A stretch of 64,000 nucleotides of DNA from positions 744,001 through 808,000 of the forward strand of contig CAJZBQ010000040.1 of NCBI GenBank assembly GCA_914767885.1. Reading direction: 5' to 3'. The stretch is from Blepharisma stoltei. Lineage: Eukaryota > Ciliophora > Heterotrichea > Heterotrichida > Blepharismidae. Within the stretch, counting starts at the first letter, position 1; every line of letters begins with the position of its first letter. The notes under the pieces were generated by a model. The model made no database searches and was not told the origin of the DNA. It saw only the letters and a list, made by a program, of their open reading frames with translations. The position numbers were made by a program, and so were the translations under genes. Shown piece after piece: positions 9,408 to 20,345 of the stretch.

Positions 9408-12186
9408 ATGGGAGGTTGCTGCTCTAAAAAGAAGCCAGCCAAACACGTGCAAGCAGTGCCAAAGGCAGATATTGATTTTGAACTGAGACAAAGAGTTATT
9501 TCTAAAAATCTTACCCGCAAACAAGCCCAAGAAATTATTAGTTATAACAAGAAATTCTGCATCCAGCAATTTATTATGAGCTCAAACTCGGAAATCATAA
9601 ATAAGCGCAACCCTAAGAGCCAAGAAGAAACCGAGAGCTACCTCATCTGTAAACTAAAAGAATTAATCGAAAATTTCAAAAAATCATTTTGCCAAGGAAA
9701 GCAAGGAGAAAATGTTCCCTATGACGATATTCTTAAATCTTCAGAAGAGGTTAAAAATGAAATCAAAGGAGTCTTCCCTTATTTTCATTTCTATAATGAC
9801 TTATACTCATTTGAAGCATGTGGCGAGCTAAAATGGAGACTTGTAAAGGATGAATTATTAGAAAAGAAAAAGAAGAAAGAAACCATCATTAAATTATTTT
9901 TGGAAAATGCTAAAGGTTCTTATATTGAGAAAGGAAGAAAGGAGCTGGAAGAGATCATTGATTGAGCTTATCAATCGAAAGGAAATATGAAGGAGCAGAA
10001 TTTATTAAAAAGATTTAAAGAACAAGCAGCAAGGGAAAGGACTGTTTTAAAAGAGTATAGAGAAAAGGCAGATGTAATTAGAGATAGTGTGATTAGCTTA
10101 TATTTAGATCCAATGTCCCCAAAAAGTGTGGTAAAAGAAATTAATGAAGAAAGCATTGAAATCAAAGTTGAGGATCTGGAAGAAGAAAAATATGATATGC
10201 ATAAAGACAAAGAAGTTAAAAAGGACAAAAAATTAGAGGACATGAAAGAAGAAAATAAAGGGCAAAGGGAAGAGCTGAAAAGTGAAAATATCTTAGCACA
10301 TAAACTGCCAAGTAAAGAGGATAGCTTACCGAAAGGGATAGAAAACAAGCATGGGAAAAGATTAGCAATGCTGGATATAAGGGTTGAAGAGCATGATTTC
10401 ATTTCAGAAGATGAAAGGAAAAGTGAAGTGAATGAGAGCAAGAAACAGATGAAGGCATCAATAAAATCGAGTTCTAAAATCAAGATGCCTATTATGGTTG
10501 AAAAAGAAAATGCTAAATCAGACTCCATTAAAGAAAAAAGCTTTTCTATTAAGAAAAGTAGCCAAGATGCACTTAAAGAGGAAAATAATAAGGCTTCATT
10601 AAGCCAAGTTGATACCACTAATGAGGAAAAAGAGATTAAAAATAAATCGTTTAAGAAAAGCAAGACAAATAAAGAACTTAGCAAGCAATTAAATATGCAA
10701 GAAATTAATGATTCAAAAGAAAATCAAGAAATTATAAATGAGAAAGGCATATACATAAAATGGCCGGAGACGAGCGACCCGTCCCTTCGTGGCGGGTGTC
10801 CTTATGTATACCGGACGTGGTTTTTGGATGCGGAGAGCTACTCAAGGGAAGAGTTAGCCTCGAGGCGAGAGGCCCAGCCCAATTTCCGCTGATTTTGGGA
10901 CTTGACCCGGGCAGCAGTTTTTCGCATTCTTTTTGCCAGTAGCGCCGAGGCCCAGACTCGGTGTCCGAAAGAGGCAGGGTGAGTTACCTGCCTAGGCTAC
11001 TTGGTGGCTTAGCCCCGAATCCCGCAAGGGGTTGAGTTCTTTCTTGGAGATGATCCGGGAAAGAGGGGAGGCGAAGCTAGACTAGAACTCAAGGGCGCAA
11101 AGTCTCTCCAGCTAAAAGGGTCCTCTCAGGAGGGCGATCTGGCCAACCGGAGGCAAAGACTGGCGTAACTCGGGGCGGAAGGCTGAGTTGGAAATGGTGG
11201 TGCCCAGCGACAGTCGGCTGACGACTCAATAGGGCAGCCCACTACCGAGAAACCGGGGGTTTCGGCCCGGGCTCAGAGAGCCAGTGATGGAAGTCCATCC
11301 TTTTCGCTCGTGCTAGCACGGCTCCCCAAGGAGCGCGGAGGAATGTCACGCTTGGAAGTAGGGACTATAAATACACAGCATATCTAATCTAATCTAATCT
11401 AATCTAATCTAATAATAAAATGAGAAAGGCGATCACTTGCGACGTGAACATAAAGATAATTCAGTTATTTCAAAAACTGAACATTTAGAGGAGCAAAAAG
11501 TAAAAAAAAATATTTCTCTTTCAAATAAATCAAATATCCCGCTGCCTGACTCACAAGTATCAAATAAGTTAAATCCCCCTCCTCCTCCACCTCCACCTCC
11601 CCTTCCAAATAAATCAAATCCGCCACCACCGGCTCCATCTAATTCTAATAAATCAAATCCCCCACCTCCTCCTTCTCATAAATCAAATCCTCCACCTCCG
11701 CCACCACCACCACCACCACTACCTAATAAATCAAATCCCCCGCCACCTCCTCCACTTCCCAACAAATCCAGTCCTCCCCCGCCTCCACCTCTTCCAAATA
11801 AATCAAATCCTCCACCACCTCCGCCCCTGCCCCCGCTCCCCAGCAAGTCAAATCCTCCAAAAGTCACATTATCCTCTATAAATCTCAAAAAGCCCTCAAC
11901 AGAGCCCGAAAAATCTCCCCTCGCACGAGCTTTAGATTCCTTCCCAGACAAAGAAAAGCCTCCAGCCCCCAAAGGTGACGATTTTCTATCTGAACTAAAG
12001 AATCGTCTTCAAAACAGATCAAATGTCCCTGTAATCCAATCTCCACAGGAGAAGTTAAAAGAAGAAATGAGTAAACGCTTCAATGAAATCCACAACAAAA
12101 CTATAAAAGGTGTAGGAATTTTGAGCCAAGCCAAAGCTAATCCATATGGTGACGTGGAAAGTAGCAGTGATTCATTTTCAGATTAA
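9408..12186 (+). CDS. Predicted lipid-anchored protein with polyproline and WH2-like C-terminus, split by a retroposon
   Basis: One reading frame from ATG 9408: TGA at 9963 is Trp, and the frame runs on into the highly charged stretch, then across the retroposon (10749-11430 removed with one TSD) to TAA at 12184-12186. The result is 2097 nt, 698 aa. MGGCC at the N-terminus is a classic myristoylation plus palmitoylation signal. The centre is Lys/Glu-rich coiled coil. The C-terminal part has about ten proline runs spaced by NKSNP, as in formin FH1 or WASP proline regions, followed by DDFLSELKNRL, which resembles a WH2 actin-binding helix. I infer a membrane-tethered, actin- or profilin-related role. 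The WH2 reading is tentative. Confidence 0.75.
10749..11417 (+). mobile_element. Family-B SINE-like retroposon with 13-bp TSD
   Basis: 669 bp, markedly GC-rich against the host gene, ending in a pure (aatct)n tail at about 11383-11412. Direct repeat aaatgagaaaggc at 10736-10748 and 11418-11430. It is inserted in a coding exon; removing it with one TSD joins NEKG to DHLRREHK in frame. No TA dinucleotide lies in the TSD, and no nearby TA pair that I tested gives an open frame. Confidence 0.9.
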
Positions 12187-12319
12187 TATATAAATGCTAA
12201 TTATATTCTAATGCACGAAATTCACATGGATATCAAATTTTAACACATGGAGACTAATCTCTTCAATCAAAATGAGATTTACACACATTTTAAATATGCA
12301 AGGCAGTATATTATTTAGG

Positions 12320-12937
12320 TTAAGCTTCAATCACAATTCTTGCACAGCAAACCAGATAAAAAATGCCAGCTGCAAATTTGAAATATTTTTCTGAAATACG
12401 TTTGCCAATAATTCGACCTAAAAATACAGCCATTACTCCGAGCGAAGCAAATGCTAAAATAGCTCCAACTGCTACAAGTAAAGGATTTGAAACAGCAGAC
12501 AATACCATAATCGTAGTATTTGATTTGTCTCCCCATTCTGCAAGAAATACCATAATTGCAGTTTTAGAAAAGGTTTTAAACCACGTTGGCTCTACGATTT
12601 TGATTTCGTCGTCTTCATTTATTTCTTCATTAGCTTTGACAAGAGACTCATAAAAACACATCAATGCTTGAATAAAAAAACTGAGCGCAGAAAAAACAGC
12701 AATGTAAAAAGGATCAATCAAAAGGATTAAGGCTGCACCTAAAAATGCAGCACTTAATGCAATAAATGACATGGTAAGTAAATTGCCTAAAAATATTGCT
12801 GATCTTGAATAAGAGAATGCGAGAATTGTGATGATAAAAAATGTACGGTCGCCGATTTCTGCAATAAAGATTGCCATTGAGGCATTTAAAATTGTCTCGT
12901 ATTGAAAATCGATGCCTACCAGGCAGGTGTTTTGCAT
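12320..12937 (-). CDS. GDT1/TMEM165 (UPF0016) family cation transporter
   Basis: About 205 aa, normal for the family. The two signature motifs are present, E-I-G-D-R-T-F near residue 26 and E-W-G-D-K-S near 133, each at the start of a three-helix half, giving six membrane segments. Family members move Mn2+ or Ca2+ against protons, usually in Golgi membranes. The ATG at 12937 (MQNTCLVG) is chosen; the frame is open further upstream but has no ATG there. The acidic loop NEEINEDDEIKIVE separates the two halves. Confidence 0.92.
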   Translation of the reverse strand: MQNTCLVGIDFQYETILNASMAIFIAEIGDRTFFIITILAFSYSRSAIFLGNLLTMSFIALSAAFLGAALILLIDPFYIAVFSALSFFIQALMCFYESLVKANEEINEDDEIKIVEPTWFKTFSKTAIMVFLAEWGDKSNTTIMVLSAVSNPLLVAVGAILAFASLGVMAVFLGRIIGKRISEKYFKFAAGIFYLVCCARIVIEA

Positions 12938-13421
12938 TTTATTTATAAGTTCTCCAGAAAAATGATAAAAAATTCGTGTATTCGAAACAGCGACTAAGTA
13001 TCGTTGCAAATGCTATTTTCTTTCGCAGGCTTAATCAGGGATGCTATTTTATAAAGACAAAAGATTTGCCTGGAGAACTAATTAAATCCTTTTGTTCAAA
13101 TTTTTTTATATTTTAATCATGTGTCCCAGGAATTGAAAAATTTAAAAAAAGGTAAAAATATCAAAATTCAGAGTTCAGAGTTCAGTGTCTTTCTTTTATT
13201 TAGTTCCTAGACAAACATGCTTATGTAATAGCCTCAAAAAGAAGCAAGTAAATGCTAACTTATAAATATAGGGCAGATAAAGAACTCAGAAATGTAATAA
13301 AGAAGAGTTTATAAGAGCAGTATTTATCATTTTTTAATTATTAGACAATAATTACTATATATTCATATATAATTTTAATAAATATTAGTCACAAAACTTA
13401 CCCCTTATTTATTAGCGATTC
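12938..13421. other. AT-rich intergenic
   Basis: Spacer between two minus-strand genes. No coding frame or RNA gene seen. Confidence 0.5.
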
Positions 13422-14684
13422 TTAATAATCAGTTTGGCCTAAATATGAAATTGATTTGGGCAGTATTTGAATCTGAATAGTGGGTGAGTGGTACATCTCT
13501 CCATCTACATTGAACACTTGGGTATGCTTTGGCTCCAACATCACTTGCTTCGTTTTTACATATCTGACATTTTCAGAGTCCAGATGAGACCCAAAATTCA
13601 TCGTTTTCTGGAAAACTCTCAACAGTTCCCACTTGCCTCCACATCTTACCATAAGCAAATCTAGCATTCCATCATTAATTCTTGCTTTTGGTGTCATAAT
13701 CTCATTATTTGCTGTATTCAAAATCCTGTGATTCCCAATTACAACATAAGTAAAATCGTCATCATGTGTAATAAGATCGCCAGATTTTGATTCATAATGA
13801 AGTATTGACGAATAAACTTTCCAAGACTGCCAAACTCTTTTAATCCCAGCGGCCGTGTATCTAAAAGTCCCAAGAAACCTATAATGTTGGGCTTCTTCAC
13901 ACAAATCGCTAACTATGCCCCAGGCAACCGCAGTTGTTGCTAGCACACAGTTGCTTTCTATCATAACCTTAATAATGTCTCCTTTAAATGTCCTTCTTTT
14001 AATTATATTAGCGATTCCTTGAGTAGCCGTTTTGCTGCCAATTTCAATCGATAAAGCATTTCTAGTGCCAGTTGGGAGCATCCCGAAGCTAATAGAGTCC
14101 ATGACACCTTCATGGTATTTATTCAGCGCAGTGATCAAGAGGTGCATGGTCCCATCCCCTCCCATACACACGATGTCTGTATATTGTTTGACATCTTGAG
14201 ACTTAACCCAGTCTTCAATAAAATTAGGATAAGCAGTCTCGAACATAGTGTAATTGACTCCTGAGTAGTTTAGAGCTGGCTGAAATTCATTTCTGAACAC
14301 TGATCGGCTTGACTTTGTCCCACTGATGGGATTCAGAATTATGGCAATGTGCCTATTTTCTTGATGGGTGTTTGAGTAAGTGCGGATCTGCTCAGTCCAA
14401 TTTTTAGCTGAATCTGCTGTAGAAAGCCAGAAATGGTAGATTTTAAACCTTCTTGATACACTTTTATAGATCATGATTGAAGTTGAAGTGGGGTCATTCG
14501 GCGAAAGCTTTGCTCCGATTATTTTTGCAGCCTCGTAAACATGGCATTTCGATGTGTTTTTCCATGAAATGGCAAACTTCGTCAATTTGAGATCGGTATT
14601 TATATTGTGCTGGTGGTCAGTCCAAACTTCTTCTTGAAAAATCTGGTTTTCGTCTGCCTGGGATTCAATAGAAGTCCTTTCCAT
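13422..14684 (-). CDS. Sphingosine kinase-like lipid kinase, copy 1
   Basis: 420 aa. The diacylglycerol-kinase catalytic fold is clear: NPISG (about residue 117), GGDGTMH in the ATP site (about 178) and LPTGTRNAL (about 208). The region VAWGIVSDLCEEAQHYRFLGTFRYTAAG matches the C4/C5 block specific to sphingosine and ceramide kinases. An N-terminal 110 residues resemble a PH-like segment. Product by family: sphingosine-1-phosphate or a related lipid phosphate. Neighbour 14956-16224 is a close paralogue in the same orientation, so the pair is a tandem duplication. No intron or insertion. Confidence 0.9.
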   Translation of the reverse strand: MERTSIESQADENQIFQEEVWTDHQHNINTDLKLTKFAISWKNTSKCHVYEAAKIIGAKLSPNDPTSTSIMIYKSVSRRFKIYHFWLSTADSAKNWTEQIRTYSNTHQENRHIAIILNPISGTKSSRSVFRNEFQPALNYSGVNYTMFETAYPNFIEDWVKSQDVKQYTDIVCMGGDGTMHLLITALNKYHEGVMDSISFGMLPTGTRNALSIEIGSKTATQGIANIIKRRTFKGDIIKVMIESNCVLATTAVAWGIVSDLCEEAQHYRFLGTFRYTAAGIKRVWQSWKVYSSILHYESKSGDLITHDDDFTYVVIGNHRILNTANNEIMTPKARINDGMLDLLMVRCGGKWELLRVFQKTMNFGSHLDSENVRYVKTKQVMLEPKHTQVFNVDGEMYHSPTIQIQILPKSISYLGQTDY

Positions 14685-14955
14685 AATTTAATTCTTATAT
14701 GGCCAAAATTTTTACTACAAACATGAGTTGGGTCTTTTTATGAATAATTAAATAGTGACCTGAGCGTTCAGATTAAAAAGAATTTTGATGTCGTCATTTT
14801 TTGTAAGTTTTTTTATCTAACATTCTCCAGTAACTAAAATGATTTTTATTAACATATAAAAGTAACTATTATTATATAAACAGTATGCATACTCTAAGTT
14901 CGCTATTATTTATTAATTTGAATTTCTAATAAAAGCAAATTATTGAGAACATTAG

Positions 14956-16224
14956 TTATTTAGCTTGCTCAGTCTGTCCTAAGTAGGTTATCATCTGAGG
15001 CATTACCTGGATTTGGATGCTTGATCCATAATAAATTTCACCATCTACGTTATATACAATCGGGCTTTTTGGCTCAATAGACACAAGTCTTGTCTTCACA
15101 GAAGTAATATTGCCAAGCTCCACATGCGAGCCCGATTTCATAGCCTTTTTGAACATTTTCACAGTTTTCCACTTATTCCCATAACTCATCATCTGCAAAT
15201 CCAGCATGCCATTATTAATCCTAGCATTTGGAGTTAGGATTTCATTATTAGAAATATTTTGCACCCTATGATTCCCAACCATCACATAGGTAAAATCTGA
15301 ATTAATATCGAGTACTTCTCCTGAGTCAGCTTCATAAGATACCATAGCACTGTATTTTTTTCATTTTTGTACAAATTTCTTTAAACCTACCGCAGTATAA
15401 CGAAAAGCGCCTAAAAATCTATAATGCTGTGCTTCTTCACTGATATCGCTGACAATACCCCAGGAAACAGCTGTTGTTGCAAAGGAGAGCTCTGACTCAA
15501 TTCTCACCTTCATCAGGTCAGCTTTAAATGTTTTTCCTTTGATGATATTCATAATACCTTCTATTGATTTTTTGGATCCCACTTCAATGGCTAATGCATT
15601 TCGTGACCCAGTCGGCAAAATACCGAAATTGATGGACTCAAAGGCGTCCTTTTGGTGCTTGATTATCGCAGTGATCAATAAGTGCATGGTCCCATCGCCG
15701 CCCATACAAACAATATCAGTGAATTGTTTGACCTCTCTGCTTTTGACCCAATTTTCGATGAAATTTGACCCAGTAGTTTCATAGAGAGAATAATTGATGC
15801 CAGAGTAGCTTAAAGCTGGCTGGAACTTTGTCCGCCACACTTTCCAAGCAGATTTGTTCCCACTAATCGGATTTAAGATCACAGCGATGTTTCGATTTTC
15901 TTGGGGTCCTTTGGAATAAGATTTGATGAGCTCAAACCAAGTGTGAGCAAGCTCAATGGTCAGAAACCAAAAATAGAAGATTTTAAACCTTCTATTTGAC
16001 TCCTTATAGACTTGGATAGATATAGATGTAGGATCTGTCATGGATGGTTTGGCACCTGTTACGTTGGAAATGTTGAAAGCAACCCCTTTCTTTAAGTTTT
16101 CCCATGAGATGGTGCTTTTGGTCAGGGTTATTGAGGTCGCATGATGCCTTTGGTTGTCTGTTCATGCGTCAACTTGGAGCTTTGGGACGTCTGTGCTTTG
16201 GTAAGGAAGGACTTTATTGGACAT
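14956..16224 (-). CDS. Sphingosine kinase-like lipid kinase, copy 2
   Basis: 422 aa, from ATG 16224 (MSNKVLPYQ) to TAG 14956. TGA codons near 16164 and 15358 are Trp, so the pieces ending at 15361 and starting at 15345 are one gene. Same motif order as copy 1: NPISG, GGDGTMH, LPTGSRNAL, VSWGIVSDISEEAQHYRFLG. Differences from copy 1 are spread along the protein and all catalytic motifs are kept, so both copies look functional. Confidence 0.9.
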
Positions 16225-16383
16225 TTTTGTAATATTGAAAAATAAGCTGCACAATTTATTTTGAAATTGATAGTAGTTATCTAATATATCCTGATGAAAT
16301 TAAAACAGTAGAGCTTTAAGGCATTATTTTTATGATTAATGACTTAATAAAAGATGAATATAATAGAAATAAATATTTATTTG

Positions 16384-18662
16384 TTACAGTAAAGATGTAT
16401 TTAATCTGATTTTTGATTTTATTTCAAGCTTACGAGCTATCTTTTGTTTCTCTGCACTATTTGTTTCTTTTGCTTGGGGGTCTGATCCCTTGCTACTTGG
16501 AACAGAAACCCTTGGGAGTTGAATCTGCACTCCATCTGGAAAAAGGCTAAGCCAGTTTTCATCTAATTTTATTTGGCCTGTGCCTATTTGAGAGAATTTC
16601 TTTCTTTGATAGCATCTACTTTTGGCTGATAGACTAGGAGATGCACTCTGTACCCTAGTCGCGCTTTTAGGTGACGCACTTTGTACTCTTGCTGATGACG
16701 GCTTTAAAGTTTCTGAAATCAACTGAGCAGCTTCTTTAATAGGGCTATTTTCCTGCGAAGTCATTGAAGAATAAGTTCTTTGAAAGTCCATGCTACTGGC
16801 AACATAACTTCTATTTATCTCTTGCCGTCTCCCTATTTCCTGCTGCCTATTAATTTCCACTGAAAGTATATGATTTTGCCTCTCCTGATTTGAGATCAAG
16901 TAATTATTGTTACTTAATTTCTGATCAGAATCCTAGTCAAAATACCGATCTGAATTAATCGAGCTCACCCGATGCCGTCGTGAGAGGCTTAGCTACTGCC
17001 GGACTTACTGTACGTTTCCCTCCTCCAGTTTCCAGAGTCATCCTCTTGGTTGTTGTCGGTGGCACATGAACGGCCTGCATCTTAGAGTGCCTAGGTTTGG
17101 GACTTGCTCGCCACTTGTTCCTTCTTAGCATAAGCTGATTCTAAGCCAGTCGCTTTGACCCTCTGCAGGACACCGTGGCCAGGTGTTGCAACGGAGAAAA
17201 GCCCTCTATAAGGAGGAAAAGCCCTTTTAGCAGAGGCTAAACCCACCCGCAGAGTGATGAGATTTGAGATCAAGTCAATAAGTGGGCCTTTAATCTCGTC
17301 AAGTTCTTCGTTAAATTTATTTATTTTTTCTTCTAAACTATCTTCAAAGCTTTTTACTGATTCTAAAGATCTATTGACTTCTACTTTAGTTGTATTATTA
17401 TCGATTCTTAAGTCATGCATGCATTTAACAATTTCATTGATTTTTTCTCTATGAAGAGCTTTCACTTGATTTAAATCATCTACAATTTTTTCTATTCAAG
17501 TTTCAATGGTATAAAGTCTGTTGTTTTTAGCTTCAAGGTCGACCTTTACCTGATTATATAATTCTTTTGAATTTGAGCTGATCATTTCTATGTCTTTATC
17601 GTATTGAATTGCTGTAGGGCTATTTATAGCTTTTATCACGTTTTTTTCAATCAATTCTGATTTGGCTTGAATTTCGAGCTGCTTGTCGATTAGTTTTGTC
17701 ATCAGTGAGTCGGCATCTTTTATGGTAGTTTCATAATTGGTTGATTTTTTGAGAATTTCGTCAATTTTGAATTTATTTATTTCAAGTTCTCTTTGAATTA
17801 TTCCAAATTTTTTACCAATTTGCTGCACAAGTCCGCCATTTAGTCTTTTATCTGAAGATCGGGATCTTTGTCCGGAATATCTTGGAGAAAGACCTTCTCC
17901 TAGCATTGCTTTAGAGACATCAGGGGAATTTCTGCTTAATCCAAAAGGCATTTGATGAGTTTCATTAGTGCTCATTTCATATCCAATCGATGCTGAATGC
18001 TCACTTAAAATTGCTTTTTCTAAATTCCCAAGCATTATTTCCAAATCCTCCTGGCTATCATAGCTTTCATCAAGCATTTCTTCATCTCCCATCTGACTTT
18101 GGACTTGAATTTCCAATAGCCTAATCCTTTCATTTAATTTATCGATTTCTTCAAGTGGGATATTTGTATTTCCTTGTTGATTATTTTGATTTTCAATTCG
18201 GCTGAAGTTCATTTTGACTTTTGTTTTCAAGGCTTCGAAGTCTGAGTATATGTGCTTTTCAAGAATATTTTTGATGACTTCAAATTTCTTTGATAATGCA
18301 TTATAATCAACATAATTCACTTTTTGCTTGAATAAGGCTTCAGAATCTGATATGCTAAGTTTTTCATTAAGGGTGCTAAAAAATTTCAAAGAAAATTCAT
18401 CAAATTTAGACTTGATTATTTGATCAATTTTCAGCATAAGATCATCATACTTTGCATTGAAAAAGTTCGTGCTAATAAATCTTTGCATTTGATTTTTAAT
18501 CTCATGCAAGGTCAAATCATGAAGATTCATGGTGTTTTCAAGGAAACTGATTTTTTCAAACGATTGCTTTGCAAGCTCTATTTCTCTCAGGGCATCAGCA
18601 AGTGATACATTGCTTTTTTTAATACTTGATAATTGGTTTGCAATTTCTTCTGAAGAATTCAT
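16384..18662 (-). CDS. Long coiled-coil protein, split by a retroposon
   Basis: From ATG 18662 to TAA 16384-16386. TGA at 17496 is Trp. Removing the retroposon with one TSD (16902-17275) leaves 1905 nt, 634 aa, with the junction ...DLISN then QERQNHILS... in frame. The N-terminal two thirds are coiled coil with a short acidic/Ser linker (GDEEMLDESYDSQEDLE near residue 190). The C-terminus is Ser/Gln/Arg-rich with a repeated RVQSASPKSAT / RVQSASPSLSA motif. No family recognised; a cytoskeletal or cortical protein is plausible. Confidence 0.8.
16902..17260 (-). mobile_element. SINE-like retroposon (family D), 15-bp TSD
   Basis: Direct repeat gatttgagatcaagt at 16887-16901 and 17261-17275. The insert is GC-richer than the host gene and has an AT-rich tail at its left end ('taattattgttacttaattt'), so it lies in minus orientation. 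The frame is restored when insert plus one TSD are removed. The TSD holds no TA. Confidence 0.85.
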
Positions 18663-18752
18663 TTATTTAATTCAGTTAAATTAATATGAAGTTGAGTAAA
18701 AGATTTTGTTAAAAATGTTAATTTTAAATTGCAGGCTAATTTTAAAGGAAAA

Positions 18753-19631
18753 TTAGTTTAAGTCATTCAATTTAGATCGATGACTATTTTGCTGTGTATC
18801 TGTTCTTATCATCGAGTCTCCAATAAGCAGGCAATAGATATTGAGACACATTGAAAATATTCCGCAAAGGGAAATGAAAATCCGACTCATATAGCTTGCT
18901 CCTGGCAAATTCAATGCTTTTGTCAGCATTAAATATCTTAAAAAGCTTACAAAAACACTCAGTAAACTCAGTCGATATTCTTTCTTCGCCATCAATAATC
19001 CTTCAATGATGCCAACGAATATTCCTCCATTCTTTACGACTCCATCTGAGTTTTCTTTTAAGATATTTTGAGAAGATATGATCTTTTTTCGTGCTTTAAA
19101 AGCGGTCATCACGCAGATGGTTGATTGTAAAATGCATTTAGCCAGACAAGCCATATCCTTGGTTTGTCGCCATTGCAATGTTGCTTTTGTGACGTATTTG
19201 TTTATAATGCCAATATCCGAGCATCACACTAAATTATCTAGCAAATAAAATATTGTACTGGAAAAGTGGTTTAGAATTCGAACTATTTTAAAGAAATCAA
19301 ATTTGCCACTGGACTGTCAAACTTTCTCGATACTATTGATTTCGTCAACAAACATTAAAACCCTCATTAGCTTTCTTCCATTTCTCATTGATTTTTCGAT
19401 TTCTATAGCATTTCGAACATGAGTAGGGATATCTGGTTTCCCTGCGTGCTCTAAGTACTCTTTCATAGTGAGTTTAAAGAGTTCAGATGAATATTGAATT
19501 AAGGCAAGCAATTTCTCTTTGCCCCTTGTAGTTCTCATTACATGACTAATGGAACTAGATGTGAGTGAAACCAAAACTTTAGCTGGAGAAACAGCGTTAT
19601 TCAATAATTTAAGCGAATTTGTTTGCCTCAT
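18753..19631 (-). CDS. PEX11: Peroxisomal membrane protein PEX11 family
   Basis: 292 aa in one frame, with TGA as Trp near 19317 and 19230. Family features appear in order: TRGKEKLLALIQYSSELF near residue 35, RNGRKLMRVLMF near 85, then YLLDNLVWCSDIGII. A hydrophobic segment near the C-terminus (YMSRIFISLCGIFSMCL) would be the last membrane helix. PEX11 proteins bend and elongate peroxisome membranes before division. The length is slightly above the usual 230-260 aa, with a Lys/Asn-rich insertion near 195-215. Confidence 0.85.
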
Positions 19632-20345
19632 GTTATTGATATTTTAATTTTATTATATGGAGTAAAAATTGCTGTTAAATTAGAAATCATCACTTAAAAT
19701 GGGGAGAGAAATTTCTATTTTATCAATATAAGGATACAGAATAAAGAATTTAAATTAAATCGTTGAGAAGCTAGGGATTTCAATTTAGGTCAAAGTAGAA
19801 ATATAAGTCTATGATTTTTTGTTGAATTTATTTTTAAGCTGAAAAAATCTAAGAAAGTTTATTTAAAAATGATAGAAAAATCAAGGTAAAACACGGAATA
19901 TCTTTAGGTCTAATGTCAGGATTTAAAAATAATAATTTTTTAAAGCATTCTGTTCTTTTCTTATTTTCTCTAGCCATAATTTAGTAATAAAAACCTCTAT
20001 TAGACTGCTTATTATATAAATTATTATAATTAAAAAATTTAAATTATAATTTATAAATTTTAATTTAGTCAATAGAAAATATTTGGCAATTTTTAATAGT
20101 GTTTTGATTTTTTAGGTTTTTGTGTGGAAAAGTATCAAGCCTGACAAAAAAATAGAAGATCATACCTCAGTATATCATTATTCAATTAGCTATCTTATGG
20201 TTAGAATTAAAAAAAATTAAAGGGATTAAATCAAAAATAATAATAAATAATAATTCCATAAAAACATTACTAGTATATTATGCAAATTTTTTAACATGGT
20301 AAAATTAATTAGTTTGATCTTGAAGTAAATTATTTTTCTCATATA
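19632..20345. other. AT-rich intergenic between divergent genes
   Basis: PEX11 and the DENN gene are divergently transcribed, so both promoters should lie here. No RNA gene, frame or element ends seen. Confidence 0.5.

Noticed and set aside
9971-10684. Ser/Leu-rich 237-aa frame on the minus strand
   Set aside because: Antisense of the Lys/Glu-rich coiled coil on the plus strand, which is continuous with the MGGCC start through a TGA Trp codon.
11383-11412. (aatct)n run as a telomere or chromosome breakage site
   Set aside because: It is the tail of a retroposon with a matching TSD on the other side, and gene sequence continues after it.
11676-11972. Gly-rich 98-aa frame on the minus strand
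   Set aside because: Antisense shadow of the polyproline region.
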